Assembly: GCA_963762825.1 (NCBI GenBank)
Contig: CAVXLZ010000001.1
Coordinates: 1,364,001-1,428,000, forward strand
Direction: 5' to 3'
DNA: 64,000 bases
From: Miltoncostaea sp963762825
Lineage (GTDB): Bacteria > Actinomycetota > Thermoleophilia > Miltoncostaeales > Miltoncostaeaceae
The position numbers were made by a program, and so were the translations under genes. Under the pieces are notes generated by a model. That model did not search any database. It was not told the origin of the DNA and worked only from the letters and a program-made list of their open reading frames with translations. Below, piece by piece: positions 1-8,397 of this stretch; positions within the stretch are counted from its first letter, which is position 1; the number at the start of each line of letters is the position of its first letter.

Positions 1-549
1 CGGACCGTGGGGGGCATCTCCCCGGACCTCGTCGACAACGTGATCATCAACCGGTTCCTCGGAGTCCCCCTCGGGTTCTGGTACGCCCTGGCGCTGGCCG
101 GCCTCCTGCTCTACGTCCTGGAGTTCACCCCCACGGGCCGACGCCTGCTGTTCTGCGGCCGGGGCCGGAGCGTCGCCCGGCTGTCGGGCCTCAACGTCGG
201 ACGCCTGCGCTGGGGGGCCATGATCACCTCCGGCGTGATCGCCGCAGCCGCCGGGGTCATCTACGCCGGCACGACCGGCTCGGCCGACCCCACCAGCGGG
301 CTCACCTTCCTGCTGCCCGCCTTCTCGGCGGCGTTCCTCGGAGCCACCGCGATCCAGCCCGGGCGTTTCAACTCGTTCGGAGCCGTCGTCGCCGTCTACT
401 TCCTGGCGACCGGGATCACCGGCCTGCAACAGCTCGGCGTGGACACGTTCATCCAACAGCTGTTCTACGGCGGTGCCCTGGTGCTTGCCGTCGCTCTCTC
501 TCAACTCGCCCGCCGGCGCCAGGCGATCGAGTTCAGCCCCACCGACTGA
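1..549 (+). CDS. ABC transporter permease, RbsC/BPD_transp_2 type (5' truncated)
   Basis: C-terminal 180 or so residues of an inner-membrane permease of the ribose/branched-chain type; the reading frame is open to the window edge, so the start is missing. Visible are hydrophobic segments around residues 20-40, 70-90, 100-120 and 150-170, and the cytoplasmic-loop pattern RSVARLSGLNVGRLRWGAM that in this family contacts the ATPase. It would import a sugar or related solute together with an ATPase and binding protein that must lie upstream. It ends 9 bp from the end of the convergent aldo/keto reductase gene. Substrate cannot be read from this fragment. Confidence 0.85.
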   Translation, partial: RTVGGISPDLVDNVIINRFLGVPLGFWYALALAGLLLYVLEFTPTGRRLLFCGRGRSVARLSGLNVGRLRWGAMITSGVIAAAAGVIYAGTTGSADPTSGLTFLLPAFSAAFLGATAIQPGRFNSFGAVVAVYFLATGITGLQQLGVDTFIQQLFYGGALVLAVALSQLARRRQAIEFSPTD

Positions 550-558
550 CGCGATCCC

Positions 559-1569
559 TCAGACGGGGCGGGCGGGACCCTCGCCGGCGCCGGTGGCCTC
601 GATGGCGCTCGCTATCGCATCGAGGTCGGAATCGGTCAGGGCGACGCCGGGCGCCCCTATCCAGCCGTCCACCTGCCTGGCATCGCGAGCTCCCACGATG
701 CCGGCGGTGACGCCCGGCCAGGCAAGCGTCCAGGCCACGGCGACCGCGGCGACCGAGGTGCCCTGCGCCTCGGCGATCGGGATCATCGCATCACGCAGTG
801 CGAGGTTTCGCGAGAGGGCGGGTTCGGCGAAGACCCCCGGCATGCCATTGCGCCAGTCCGATGGATCGAGGGCGGCCATCCGCTCCCTGCTGAACCGCTC
901 GGTGAGCAGCCCCGACATCATCGGGCTGTAGACGATCACGCCGGTGCCGTTGGCGAGACACCAAGGCAGCAGCGCCGCGCCCGCCGCGCGCTGGACGGCG
1001 TTGAAGGGCGGCTGGAGGCTGTCCACGTGCAATATCGGCTCGCACCGCTCCAGCAACTCGACCGTGAAGTTGGAGACCCCCGCCCATCGCACCTTGCCCT
1101 GCTGGACGAGGTCGGCCATGACGCCCCACGACTCCTCCACGGGTGTGCCGGTCTCGTTGTCCGGCCAATGGAACTGGTAGAGATCGATGCGCTCCACGCC
1201 CAGGCGCCGAAGCGAGTCGTCGCACTCCCGGAGGATCTGATCCGGTCGTAGGTTCGGGCGCGGGACGCCGTCGGGCTGGTCGTGCCACACCATTCCGCAC
1301 TTGGTGAAGACCAGCGGGCGGTCCGCCATTCCGCGCAGGGCGCGCGCGACCACCTCCTCTGAGTGGCCGAGGCCGTAGACAGCCGCGGTGTCGATCCAGT
1401 CGATGCCGAGCTCGAGCGACCGGTGGATCGCGGCGACGGAGTGGCGGTCGTCCTGCGGTCCCCATCCGTAGGCCCAATCGCCGCCACCGATCGCCCACGC
1501 CCCGAAACCGACCTCGGTGATCAGCGGTCCGCGCGAGCCGAGCTGCCGGGTTGGGATCGTCGTCGCCAT
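559..1569 (-). CDS. Aldo/keto reductase
   Basis: A 336-residue NADPH-dependent oxidoreductase with TIM-barrel fold. The catalytic tetrad of the family is visible: Asp and Tyr in DTAAVYGLGHSEEVV, Lys in VFTKCG and His in LYQFHWPD. The start ATG at 1569 was chosen because the homologous region begins at TRQLGSRGPLITEVGFGAW; an open frame continues upstream but lacks family similarity. It probably reduces aldehydes or ketones, possibly of sugars given the neighbouring permease (inference from context only). Substrate unknown. Confidence 0.9.
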   Translation of the reverse strand: MATTIPTRQLGSRGPLITEVGFGAWAIGGGDWAYGWGPQDDRHSVAAIHRSLELGIDWIDTAAVYGLGHSEEVVARALRGMADRPLVFTKCGMVWHDQPDGVPRPNLRPDQILRECDDSLRRLGVERIDLYQFHWPDNETGTPVEESWGVMADLVQQGKVRWAGVSNFTVELLERCEPILHVDSLQPPFNAVQRAAGAALLPWCLANGTGVIVYSPMMSGLLTERFSRERMAALDPSDWRNGMPGVFAEPALSRNLALRDAMIPIAEAQGTSVAAVAVAWTLAWPGVTAGIVGARDARQVDGWIGAPGVALTDSDLDAIASAIEATGAGEGPARPV

Positions 1570-1600
1570 CGGCGCGGACCCTACCCGCCGGTGCGCGTGC

Positions 1601-2023
1601 TCACTCCTCGCCCCAGATGGTCGCCGTGAGCGAGCGCGGGCCGCCATCGTCCCGGTGCTCGCACAGGTAGAGCCCCTGCCACGTGCCCAGATCCAGCCGA
1701 CCGCCCGTCACGGGCAGGCTGAGCGACGGACCAACGAGCACCGCCTTGACGTGGGCGGGCATGTCGTCGGGGCCCTCGAGGGTGTGATCGAACGCAGGAT
1801 CGCCGTCGCGAACCGCCCGCGACAGCCACCCCTCCAGATCGCTCCTCACGTCGGGGCTGGCGTTCTCGTTGAGCGCGAGGGAGGCCGAGGTGTGACGGAT
1901 CAGCAGGTGCAGCAGGCCGACCTCGACCCGGGCCAGCGCGGGCAGGGCCTCGAGCACCTCTGCCGTCACGAGGTGGACGCCCCGCCGACGGGGCGCCAGC
2001 GTGATGGTCGCCCGTGACCACAT
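1601..2023 (-). CDS. yjbQ: YjbQ/UPF0047 family protein
   Basis: A 140-residue protein of the YjbQ family, which has weak thiamine-phosphate synthase activity in other bacteria; the physiological role is unsettled. Family hallmarks are LLHLLIRHTSASLALNEN, DVRSDLEGWL, the DDMPAHVK stretch with its metal-binding His, and the C-terminal LGTWQGLYLCEHR. Length is normal for the family. It lies between the aldo/keto reductase and the sigma-factor gene, all on the minus strand; the start is 10 bp after the sigma-factor stop, so it may be co-transcribed with it. Confidence 0.9.
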   Translation of the reverse strand: MWSRATITLAPRRRGVHLVTAEVLEALPALARVEVGLLHLLIRHTSASLALNENASPDVRSDLEGWLSRAVRDGDPAFDHTLEGPDDMPAHVKAVLVGPSLSLPVTGGRLDLGTWQGLYLCEHRDDGGPRSLTATIWGEE

Positions 2024-2033
2024 CGCGGCGCTC

Positions 2034-3548
2034 CTAGGGGACGCGCGGTGGAGGGCCGCTGCTCGGCGGGACCGGACGGGTGGGCACGCTGGGGATGGTG
2101 CGAATCGGGGCGAAGAAGGTGGGGATGTCCGGGTTCGGGGGTCTCGGCGGCGGAGTCGTGGAGGGCGGCGGATCGGTGGGGGGCGGTTGGGGTTCCCGGG
2201 GCGGCGGGGTGGGCTCGACCGGCGCAGGCGGGGGTGTCGCGGGAGGCGGGACGACCGGATCGGGGGCGGCGGGAGCATCGGTGGCGGGTCCGCCGGCGTT
2301 CGTCGCAGGACGCGGCGCGGCCGCCGGTGGAGGACTGGGCGCCCTGCGGGAGCGAGTGGAGGCGGCGGGCGGAGGAGGCGGCGCGGCGGGTGTCCGGCGT
2401 GGGGCCGCGACGGGTGGGGCGGCGGCGGGGGCCGCCGGCGCGGGGAGGGTCGTCGTCGTCGGAGTCGCGGCGGGCGGCGGCGCGGGGGTCGCGCCGGGAC
2501 GTGCGGTGGTCGAGGTCGTGGCCGGCGCTGCCGAGGGGGGCGGAGGAGGATTCGAACCCGAGCGGATCGCGACGATGGTCGGCGCTCCGAACAGCAACAG
2601 GGCGCCGAGCACTCCCCCGCCCACGCTCGCCCACGCTCGTCGATGACCCCCGAAGAAGCCACCGGCACCCGGGCCGACCCCGGCCGCGCGGCGCACCGCC
2701 CCCGCCCGGCGCGCGGAGCCGGTGAAGCGCACGAGCCCCCGGCCCTCGGCGGCCCGGGCGGTGGACGAACCGAGCGCGAGGATCGGCAGGGGCAGCCACG
2801 CCCGGTAGGTCACGCGCGCGTTCTCGAAGGAGGCCTGGGCATCGCGGCAGGCCGCGCACGCGCTGAGGTGTTGCGTGAGGACGTGGGTGCGGTCGACGTC
2901 GAGCTCGCCGTCGATCAACGAGCCGATGTCGCCGAGCCGGGCCCGGCAGTCGGGCGCCATCGCCTCGACATCCACGTGCTGCAGCCGTAGCTCGCGGCGC
3001 AGGGCGAGCCGCGCGCGGGCGAGCACCTGGCCGACGGCGCCGGCGGTGATGTCCAAGACGCGCCCGATGTCCTCATAGCTCATGTCCTCCAGCTCGCGGA
3101 GGGCCAGCACGAGCCGGTGGCGCTCGGGGAGGCGGGCGTTGGCGGCGCGCACGTCGTCGCCCTGGGCCGACACGAGCGTGGTGAGCTCGGGATCGGCGTC
3201 GAGCGTCTCATCCGCCCCCGCCATGACCTCCATCCGGTCGGAGGGGGCCTCGCGATGGGCACTGCGGTCGTAGACCAGGTTGCGGGCGGTGCGATGGAGG
3301 TAGGCGGCCAGGTTGACCTCGCGGCCGGCCAGATCGTCGAGGCGGGCGAACACCCTGAGGAAGGACTCCTGGGTGATGTCGGCGGCGTCCTCCCGGTTGC
3401 CCGTCAACCGGTAGGCGACGTTGTAGACACCGCTCTCGTGACGGGTGAAGAGCTCCGTGAACGCCGCTCGGTCTCCTGCCAGGGCCTGACGTCCGAGCCT
3501 CTCGTCGGTGATGTCGGCGGGACTCACTGTGCTGGCCGGGGGGGGCAT
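2034..3548 (-). CDS. ECF sigma factor fused to zinc-finger, membrane segment and proline-rich tail
   Basis: A 504-residue fusion. Residues about 16-95 form sigma region 2 (ALAGDRAAFTELFTRHESGV, YRLTGNREDAADITQESFLR), about 135-190 region 4 with its HTH (MSYEDIGRVLDITAGAVGQV). A zf-HC2/anti-sigma-like zinc finger follows at about 205-250 with the HLSACAAC pattern. One hydrophobic segment lies near 315-335 (GGGVLGALLLFGAPTIVAI). The last 165 residues are Pro/Ala/Thr rich, predicted outside the membrane. An ECF sigma and the kind of domain normally found in its separate anti-sigma partner thus sit on one chain, suggesting a membrane-tethered regulator released by a signal (inference). The ATG at 3548 was chosen; the frame is open further upstream. 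Confidence 0.85.
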   Translation of the reverse strand: MPPPASTVSPADITDERLGRQALAGDRAAFTELFTRHESGVYNVAYRLTGNREDAADITQESFLRVFARLDDLAGREVNLAAYLHRTARNLVYDRSAHREAPSDRMEVMAGADETLDADPELTTLVSAQGDDVRAANARLPERHRLVLALRELEDMSYEDIGRVLDITAGAVGQVLARARLALRRELRLQHVDVEAMAPDCRARLGDIGSLIDGELDVDRTHVLTQHLSACAACRDAQASFENARVTYRAWLPLPILALGSSTARAAEGRGLVRFTGSARRAGAVRRAAGVGPGAGGFFGGHRRAWASVGGGVLGALLLFGAPTIVAIRSGSNPPPPPSAAPATTSTTARPGATPAPPPAATPTTTTLPAPAAPAAAPPVAAPRRTPAAPPPPPAASTRSRRAPSPPPAAAPRPATNAGGPATDAPAAPDPVVPPPATPPPAPVEPTPPPREPQPPPTDPPPSTTPPPRPPNPDIPTFFAPIRTIPSVPTRPVPPSSGPPPRVP

Positions 3549-3700
3549 GGCTCCTCGTGCTCGTCCGGGTGCTGCGACTGCTGACGGAGAAACTCGCAGA
3601 AATCGGCGTGACGCGCGAGGTGGGCCTCCAGCCTCCGGAGGCCCACCGTCGCCCAATCCGCCAGCATCTGCTCGTCGAGCGTGCGTCGGAGGTCGGTCAT
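3524..3700 (-). CDS. Small hypothetical protein upstream of the fused sigma factor
   Basis: A 58-residue open frame starting with ATG at 3700 (MTDLRRTLDEQMLADWATVG) and rich in Arg, Glu, His and Gln. It overlaps the first 25 bp of the sigma-factor gene, an arrangement compatible with translational coupling. No family is recognised; the HLARHADFCEFLRQQSQH stretch has His and Cys but no clear metal motif. It lies between the collagen-like protein gene and the sigma factor on the same strand, and could be a small regulatory partner (speculative). Confidence 0.5.
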   Translation of the reverse strand: MTDLRRTLDEQMLADWATVGLRRLEAHLARHADFCEFLRQQSQHPDEHEEPCPPRPAQ

Positions 3701-3710
3701 CTGGGCGATC

Positions 3711-4268
3711 TCAGGCGCCCGCGCAGATCGCGTACGGCCTGATGCTCTTGGCGACCGCGCTGTCGTAGGCGAAGCGGAATGACCAGCCGCCGAGGTTCGC
3801 GTCGTACGGCGAGGAGCGGCCGATGTGGAGCTTGGAGTAGTCGGCGCCGCCGCTGGTCGACATGTACCAGCCGCCCCCGATCGCGATCGCGCCCGCCGGG
3901 CACTGCACGGCGACCTGGACGTAGTCAACGGCGTTGCTCACGTCCACGCTGACCCCGTCGACCCGCGAGACCTTCGTCGGATCGAAGCCACCTGCCGGCC
4001 CCTGGGCACCGGTGTCGCCCTTCGGGCCCTGCGCCCCCGACGCGCCGGCGACCGATCCCTGGGTGAGCTTCTTGATGGCCCTGGCGTTCTTCCTCGAGGT
4101 CTTGAGGGCCACGACGGAGGTCTTCTTCACCGAGGTGAACTGCTTCTTCGAGACCGAGAACGGCCTGGCCGCGTCGGCCACGTCGACCGGAGAGCCGACG
4201 ACCCCGGCGGAGATCGCCACGGCGGCGAGGGCGGCGGCGGCGGATGCGGTGAGGACACTGCGGGACAT
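3711..4268 (-). CDS. Secreted protein with short collagen-like segment
   Basis: A 185-residue exported protein. The N-terminus is a signal peptide (MSRSVLTASAAAALAAVAIS) with likely cleavage before the DAARPFSVSKKQF region. A lysine-rich segment follows, then six Gly-X-Y collagen-type triplets (GASGAQGPKGDTGAQGPAGG), then a C-terminal domain with two Cys residues (VQCPAGAIAIGGGWY and AICAGA). The start at 4268 is fixed by the signal peptide. Its function is unknown; comparable short collagen-tail proteins are assumed to be surface or extracellular proteins. It precedes the small ORF and the sigma factor on the same strand. Confidence 0.75.
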   Translation of the reverse strand: MSRSVLTASAAAALAAVAISAGVVGSPVDVADAARPFSVSKKQFTSVKKTSVVALKTSRKNARAIKKLTQGSVAGASGAQGPKGDTGAQGPAGGFDPTKVSRVDGVSVDVSNAVDYVQVAVQCPAGAIAIGGGWYMSTSGGADYSKLHIGRSSPYDANLGGWSFRFAYDSAVAKSIRPYAICAGA

Positions 4269-4366
4269 GGTGCGCTCCTTGGGACGAGTTCGCGATTGCA
4301 CCCGTACAACCGCCCCCGCTCCTTCGACCCACGCCCGCTTTGTTAGCCATTTGTAAAGGCCGGCGG

Positions 4367-5908
4367 TCAGGCCTCGCGCGCCCCCCGCCGCAGGGCGCGC
4401 CGATCGCCCTCTCGGCGGGTGATCCCGGCTGCGTCGAGATGCGCAGCGAGCGCCAGGGCGTGCTTGCGCCCCACGCCCCAGAGATCGCGGAGCTCCGCGA
4501 TCGACAGCGGCGCGGCCGAGAGAGCCTCCACCGCCCGCTCGCGCGCCGGGATCACGGCGACGGTCGCGAACCACAGCCCGCCCGCCTCCACCACCCTGCC
4601 CTGGGCACGAGCCCCCGCCAGCGCTGCAGAGCATCCGGGCTCGTCAACTCCAAGCGCCTCCGCGAGCTGCGCCCGTCCCGGGGGGCGTAGCCCGGCCTCC
4701 GCGAGGAGCGCCACGACACCATCGACGAGGACGCTCGACGGCGCCGGGCGCGCACGCGCCGGTGGACCGGGGCGCTCGGGGGCGACGGAGCGGGATGGGG
4801 GCGGGCCACCCGAGAGCCGTCGCGCGGCATCCGATCCGCGCCCGTGCCGTGCGGGAGAGGGGTCGAGCACCGCTCCACCCCCCACGGTGCGCCGCTCCGC
4901 GGATCTGAGGATCACCCGGTCGCCCTCGCGAGCGACCAGAGGCCGCTCCAGGCGGAGCTGGGCGAGAGCCTCTTGGCCGGGAGCGAGGGAGTCGGATTCG
5001 AGCAGCACGCAGGTGGCCGCCACCTCGGCGGTGCCGAGGAAGGCCTGCACCCGTCGGCGCGTGCGCAGTGGCGTCCCCGCCTCCGGGAGCCAGGTGAGGC
5101 GCACGTCGACGCGCTCGGTCGTCTCGTACCCGCCGTCCGCGGCGACGACGCAGGCCCCGCGCGGCGCGTCGGCGCGCTCCAGCCCGGCGAGGGCGAGGGC
5201 GACACGCCCGCCGGTGGCGCGCTCGAGCGGCTGGTCGTGCGCCTCGATCGAGCGCACCCGGGCGGTGGCGGCGCCCGGCAGCACGCGCACCCGATCGCCC
5301 GGCGACATGGGGGCGCCCCAGAGCGTGCCGGTGACCACCGTTCCCGCGCCGGCCACCGAGAAGGCCCGGTCGATGTACAGCCGGCTCGGGCCGGCCGCCG
5401 TACGCCGGGTGAGATCCGAGGCAACCGCGTCGAGGGCCGCGCACAGCTCGCCGACCCCGCGTCCCGTGGGCGAGGCCACCGCCACCACGGGCACGTCGGG
5501 GCCGAGCAGCTCGCGGACCGCCTCGGCGGCAGGCCCAGGATCGGCGAGGTCGGAGCGGGTGATCGCCGCGACGCCCCCCTCCACGCCGAGGAGCCGGAGC
5601 ACGTCGAGGTGCTCCCGCGTCTGCGGCATGACGCCATCGTCGGCGGCGACGCAGAGGAGAAAGGCGTCCACGCCGCTCGCGCCGGCGATCATGTGGCGCA
5701 CGAACCGCTCGTGGCCGGGCACATCGATCAGCGAGACACGGCGACCCGAGGGCAGGTCGAGGGGCGCGAAGCCCGGCTCGATCGTGAGCCCACGGGCGCG
5801 CTCCTGCGGGAGGCGGTCCGTCTCGTGCCCGGTGAGCGCGCGCACGAGGGCGGTCTTGCCGTGGTCGACATGCCCGGCCGTTCCGAAGGTGAGCGGCGTC
5901 CCGCTCAT
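4367..5908 (-). CDS. selB: Selenocysteine-specific elongation factor SelB
   Basis: A 513-residue translational GTPase that brings Sec-tRNA to UGA codons marked by a SECIS hairpin. The G1 motif AGHVDHGKT, G3 DVPGHERFV and a G4-like ITRSDL lie in the first 140 residues; two beta-barrel domains follow; the C-terminal 150 residues contain winged-helix modules (AQLAEALGVDEPG, IAELRDLWGVGRKHAL) that read the SECIS. It is shorter than E. coli SelB (about 614 residues), mainly in the C-terminal half. Its ATG overlaps the selA stop by 4 bp, so selD, selA and selB form one operon. Confidence 0.95.
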   Translation of the reverse strand: MSGTPLTFGTAGHVDHGKTALVRALTGHETDRLPQERARGLTIEPGFAPLDLPSGRRVSLIDVPGHERFVRHMIAGASGVDAFLLCVAADDGVMPQTREHLDVLRLLGVEGGVAAITRSDLADPGPAAEAVRELLGPDVPVVAVASPTGRGVGELCAALDAVASDLTRRTAAGPSRLYIDRAFSVAGAGTVVTGTLWGAPMSPGDRVRVLPGAATARVRSIEAHDQPLERATGGRVALALAGLERADAPRGACVVAADGGYETTERVDVRLTWLPEAGTPLRTRRRVQAFLGTAEVAATCVLLESDSLAPGQEALAQLRLERPLVAREGDRVILRSAERRTVGGGAVLDPSPARHGRGSDAARRLSGGPPPSRSVAPERPGPPARARPAPSSVLVDGVVALLAEAGLRPPGRAQLAEALGVDEPGCSAALAGARAQGRVVEAGGLWFATVAVIPARERAVEALSAAPLSIAELRDLWGVGRKHALALAAHLDAAGITRREGDRRALRRGAREA

Positions 5909-7227
5909 CCCCGTGCGCGGGCCACCAGCGCCGGGAGGTCGGCGTGGTCGGCCTCCGAGAGGGCGAGCACGTCGAGCAGCACCCGCCCCCGGTGCACGCG
6001 GCCGACCACGGGCGGATCGAGTGCGCGCAGGCGCGCGGCAAGGGCGTCGGGCCCGTCCGGGGCATCGAGGGCGACCGCAGCGCTCGACAGCTCGGCCGTC
6101 GGGAGGGCACCGCCCCCCACCCTGCCGACCGTCGCGACGACCTCGCCGCCGACCGCCTCGGCCAGCCGCCCGGCGCGGGCCAGGCGGGCGTCAGGATCTT
6201 CGGCGAGCATGGCGAGGGCCGGGATGCGCCGGCGCGCCGCGGCGGGATCACGGTGGAGGGCCAGGGTCGCCTCGAGCGCTGCGATGCGCAGCTTGTCGAG
6301 CCGGAGCGCCCGCATCAGCGGATGTGCCCGCACCGCCGCGACGGCTTCCCGGGTGCCCACCAGGATCCCCGCCTGCGGTCCGCCCAGTAGCTTGTCCGCG
6401 CTGAAGCAGACCAGAGCGCTCCCGGCGGCGACGCTCGCGCGAGCATCGGGCTCGTCCCCGTGCGCCACCTCGGGAGCCAGCGAGCCGCTGCCGAGGTCGT
6501 CGATCAACGCGAGGCCCCTCTCGGCCGCGAGCGCGGCCATCTCTTCGAGGCCCGCCTCCTCCGTGAAGCCGACCTGACGGAAGTTGGAGGGGTGTACGCG
6601 CAGGATCGCCCGGGTCGCGGGACCGACGGCGCGTGAGAAATCGGCGATGCGGGTCCGGTTGGTGGTCCCCACCTCCACCAGCCGGCTCCCGGAGGCCGCG
6701 AGGATCTCCGGCACGCGGAATCCCCCGCCGATCTCCACGAGCTGGCCCCGCGAGACGAGCGCTTCGCCGGGAGCGCAGAGGGCCACCAACGCCAGCATCA
6801 CCGCCCCGGCGTTGGTGTTGACGGCGACTCCGTCCTCGGCGCCGGTGAGCGCCCGCAGGTGCTCGCGTAGGTGCGCCCCCCGGTCGCCTCGGTCGCCGCT
6901 CATCGGATCCCACTCGAGCGAGCAGTACCCGGCGGCCGCGATCGCCGCTTCGATCGCCTCGGGCGCGAGCGGCGCCCGACCCAGATTGGTGCTCAGGGCG
7001 ACGCCGGTCGCGTTGACGACCCGGCGCAGCGACCGCTCCAAGGCGCTCGCCACCTCGTCGGCGAGCCCCTCGGCCCCCACTCCCTCGCGGCGGCGGCGCT
7101 CGAGCGCAGCGCGCACACGCTCGACCACCAGGGCGCGCGGGTGGCCACCGACGAGGGACGCGAGCGCGGGTGAGCGGAGCGCCGCATCCACCGAGGGCAG
7201 CCGGCGACGCGGATCAGGCGCGTCCAC
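5905..7227 (-). CDS. selA: L-seryl-tRNA(Sec) selenium transferase SelA
   Basis: A PLP enzyme of 440 residues converting Ser-tRNA(Sec) to Sec-tRNA(Sec) with selenophosphate. The PLP lysine is in FSADKLLGGPQAGILVG; RVVNATGVALSTNLGRAPL and VEIGGGFRVPEI are also typical. The GTG at 7227 was chosen as start because similarity begins there (DPRRRLPSVDAAL) and because it overlaps the selD stop by 14 bp, matching the tight operon. The substrate of the operon product, tRNA-Sec, is encoded about 3.9 kb away at 11102-11194. Confidence 0.95.
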   Translation of the reverse strand: MDAPDPRRRLPSVDAALRSPALASLVGGHPRALVVERVRAALERRRREGVGAEGLADEVASALERSLRRVVNATGVALSTNLGRAPLAPEAIEAAIAAAGYCSLEWDPMSGDRGDRGAHLREHLRALTGAEDGVAVNTNAGAVMLALVALCAPGEALVSRGQLVEIGGGFRVPEILAASGSRLVEVGTTNRTRIADFSRAVGPATRAILRVHPSNFRQVGFTEEAGLEEMAALAAERGLALIDDLGSGSLAPEVAHGDEPDARASVAAGSALVCFSADKLLGGPQAGILVGTREAVAAVRAHPLMRALRLDKLRIAALEATLALHRDPAAARRRIPALAMLAEDPDARLARAGRLAEAVGGEVVATVGRVGGGALPTAELSSAAVALDAPDGPDALAARLRALDPPVVGRVHRGRVLLDVLALSEADHADLPALVARARG

Positions 7228-8275
7228 CGACCGCGATCCGTCCGGGCGCACCCGCGACCAGCTCGGCCACGTCGTGGGCGCGCGCGCCTGCGGCACGCAG
7301 CGCCTCCCCGAGCTCCTCCGCGCTCTCGGGGGCGACCGCCAGGAGCAGGCCCCCGCTGGTCTGGGGGTCGGTCAGCAGGGCGGCCATCTGTGGCGACACC
7401 GATGGGTCGAGGTCCAGCCATTCGTCAAGGTAGTCGCGGTTACGAACGGCGCCGCCCGGGAGATGTCCGGCAGCGGCCAGCTCCAGCACTCCGGGAAGGG
7501 CGACGACGGCATCCGCGTCGACGCTTGCGGAGAGCCCACTCGCCAACGCCATCTCGCGGAGGTGACCGAGCAGGCCGAAACCGGTGACGTCGGTGGCGCA
7601 ACGCACGCCATGCGCCAGCGCCGCGACCGACGCCGCGCGGTTCGAGGCCAGCATCGAGGCCACCGCCGCCGGAAGCGCCGACGCATCGCCGGCCTGCGCG
7701 GCGGTCACCGCGATGCCCACGCCGAGGTCCTTGGTGAGCAGCAGGCGGTCGCCCGGACGGCCGGCGGCGTTGGTGAGAAGGCGGTCGGGGTGGGCGGTGC
7801 CGAGCACCGAGAGCCCGTACTTGGGCTCCGGGTCGTCGACCGTGTGGCCGCCCAGCACCGGACAGCCGTGATCGGCGGCGGCGCGCGCGCCCCCCCGCAT
7901 CACCGCGCCGAGCACATCGGGGTCGGCGTCGCGGGGGTAACAGACCACCGCCAGCGCCATGAGGGGCTCCGCTCCCATCGCATAGAGGTCGCTGAGGGCG
8001 TTGGTGGCGGCGATGGCGCCGAACACCTCTGGGTCGTCCACCATCGGGGTGAAGAAGTCGATCGACGCGACCACCGCCAGATCGTCGCCCAGGCGGTGGA
8101 CCGCCGCGTCATCCATGCCGCCGTGTCCCACGAGGATGTCCGGGTTCGCCGGGGGGGCGGGCATGTGGGCGAGGGCGCGCGCGAGCAGTGCGGGCGACAG
8201 CTTGCACCCACACCCCGCACCCCGGGCCATCGCGGTGAGCGAATGGGTGGCGAGGGCCGGATCGGGCGGGGTCAC
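7214..8275 (-). CDS. selD: Selenide, water dikinase SelD
   Basis: A 353-residue selenophosphate synthetase that makes the selenium donor from selenide and ATP. The active-site loop GAGCGCKLSP has Cys at position 22, where some organisms carry selenocysteine, and the catalytic Lys at 25. Other hallmarks: LYAMGAEPLMALAVV, GGHTVDDPEPKYGLSVLG, CATDVTGFGLLGHL and the C-terminal DPQTSGGLL. First gene of the selDAB operon. Because this SelD uses Cys, it does not depend on the Sec system it supports. Confidence 0.96.
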   Translation of the reverse strand: MTPPDPALATHSLTAMARGAGCGCKLSPALLARALAHMPAPPANPDILVGHGGMDDAAVHRLGDDLAVVASIDFFTPMVDDPEVFGAIAATNALSDLYAMGAEPLMALAVVCYPRDADPDVLGAVMRGGARAAADHGCPVLGGHTVDDPEPKYGLSVLGTAHPDRLLTNAAGRPGDRLLLTKDLGVGIAVTAAQAGDASALPAAVASMLASNRAASVAALAHGVRCATDVTGFGLLGHLREMALASGLSASVDADAVVALPGVLELAAAGHLPGGAVRNRDYLDEWLDLDPSVSPQMAALLTDPQTSGGLLLAVAPESAEELGEALRAAGARAHDVAELVAGAPGRIAVGGRA

Positions 8276-8397
8276 GGCCCCAGGGTAGCGGCAGAACGGG
8301 GCGCTCCGAATCCGGACGGCACCCGGAGGTCAAGTGGCGGCGCGCTTGACCGATACCCGCAAGAGCACGTCCCATCGCGAGGAGGGCTCGCAGAAGC

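Noticed and set aside
2549..2563. GGATTCGAACCC, resembling the T arm of a minus-strand tRNA
   Set aside because: No matching acceptor, anticodon arm or D arm around it; it encodes part of the proline-rich tail of the sigma factor.
4419..6404. Long open frame (661 codons) on the plus strand opposite selB/selA
   Set aside because: Ser/Arg/Ala-rich translation without domains; the minus strand carries clear selB and selA. High GC gives such shadows.
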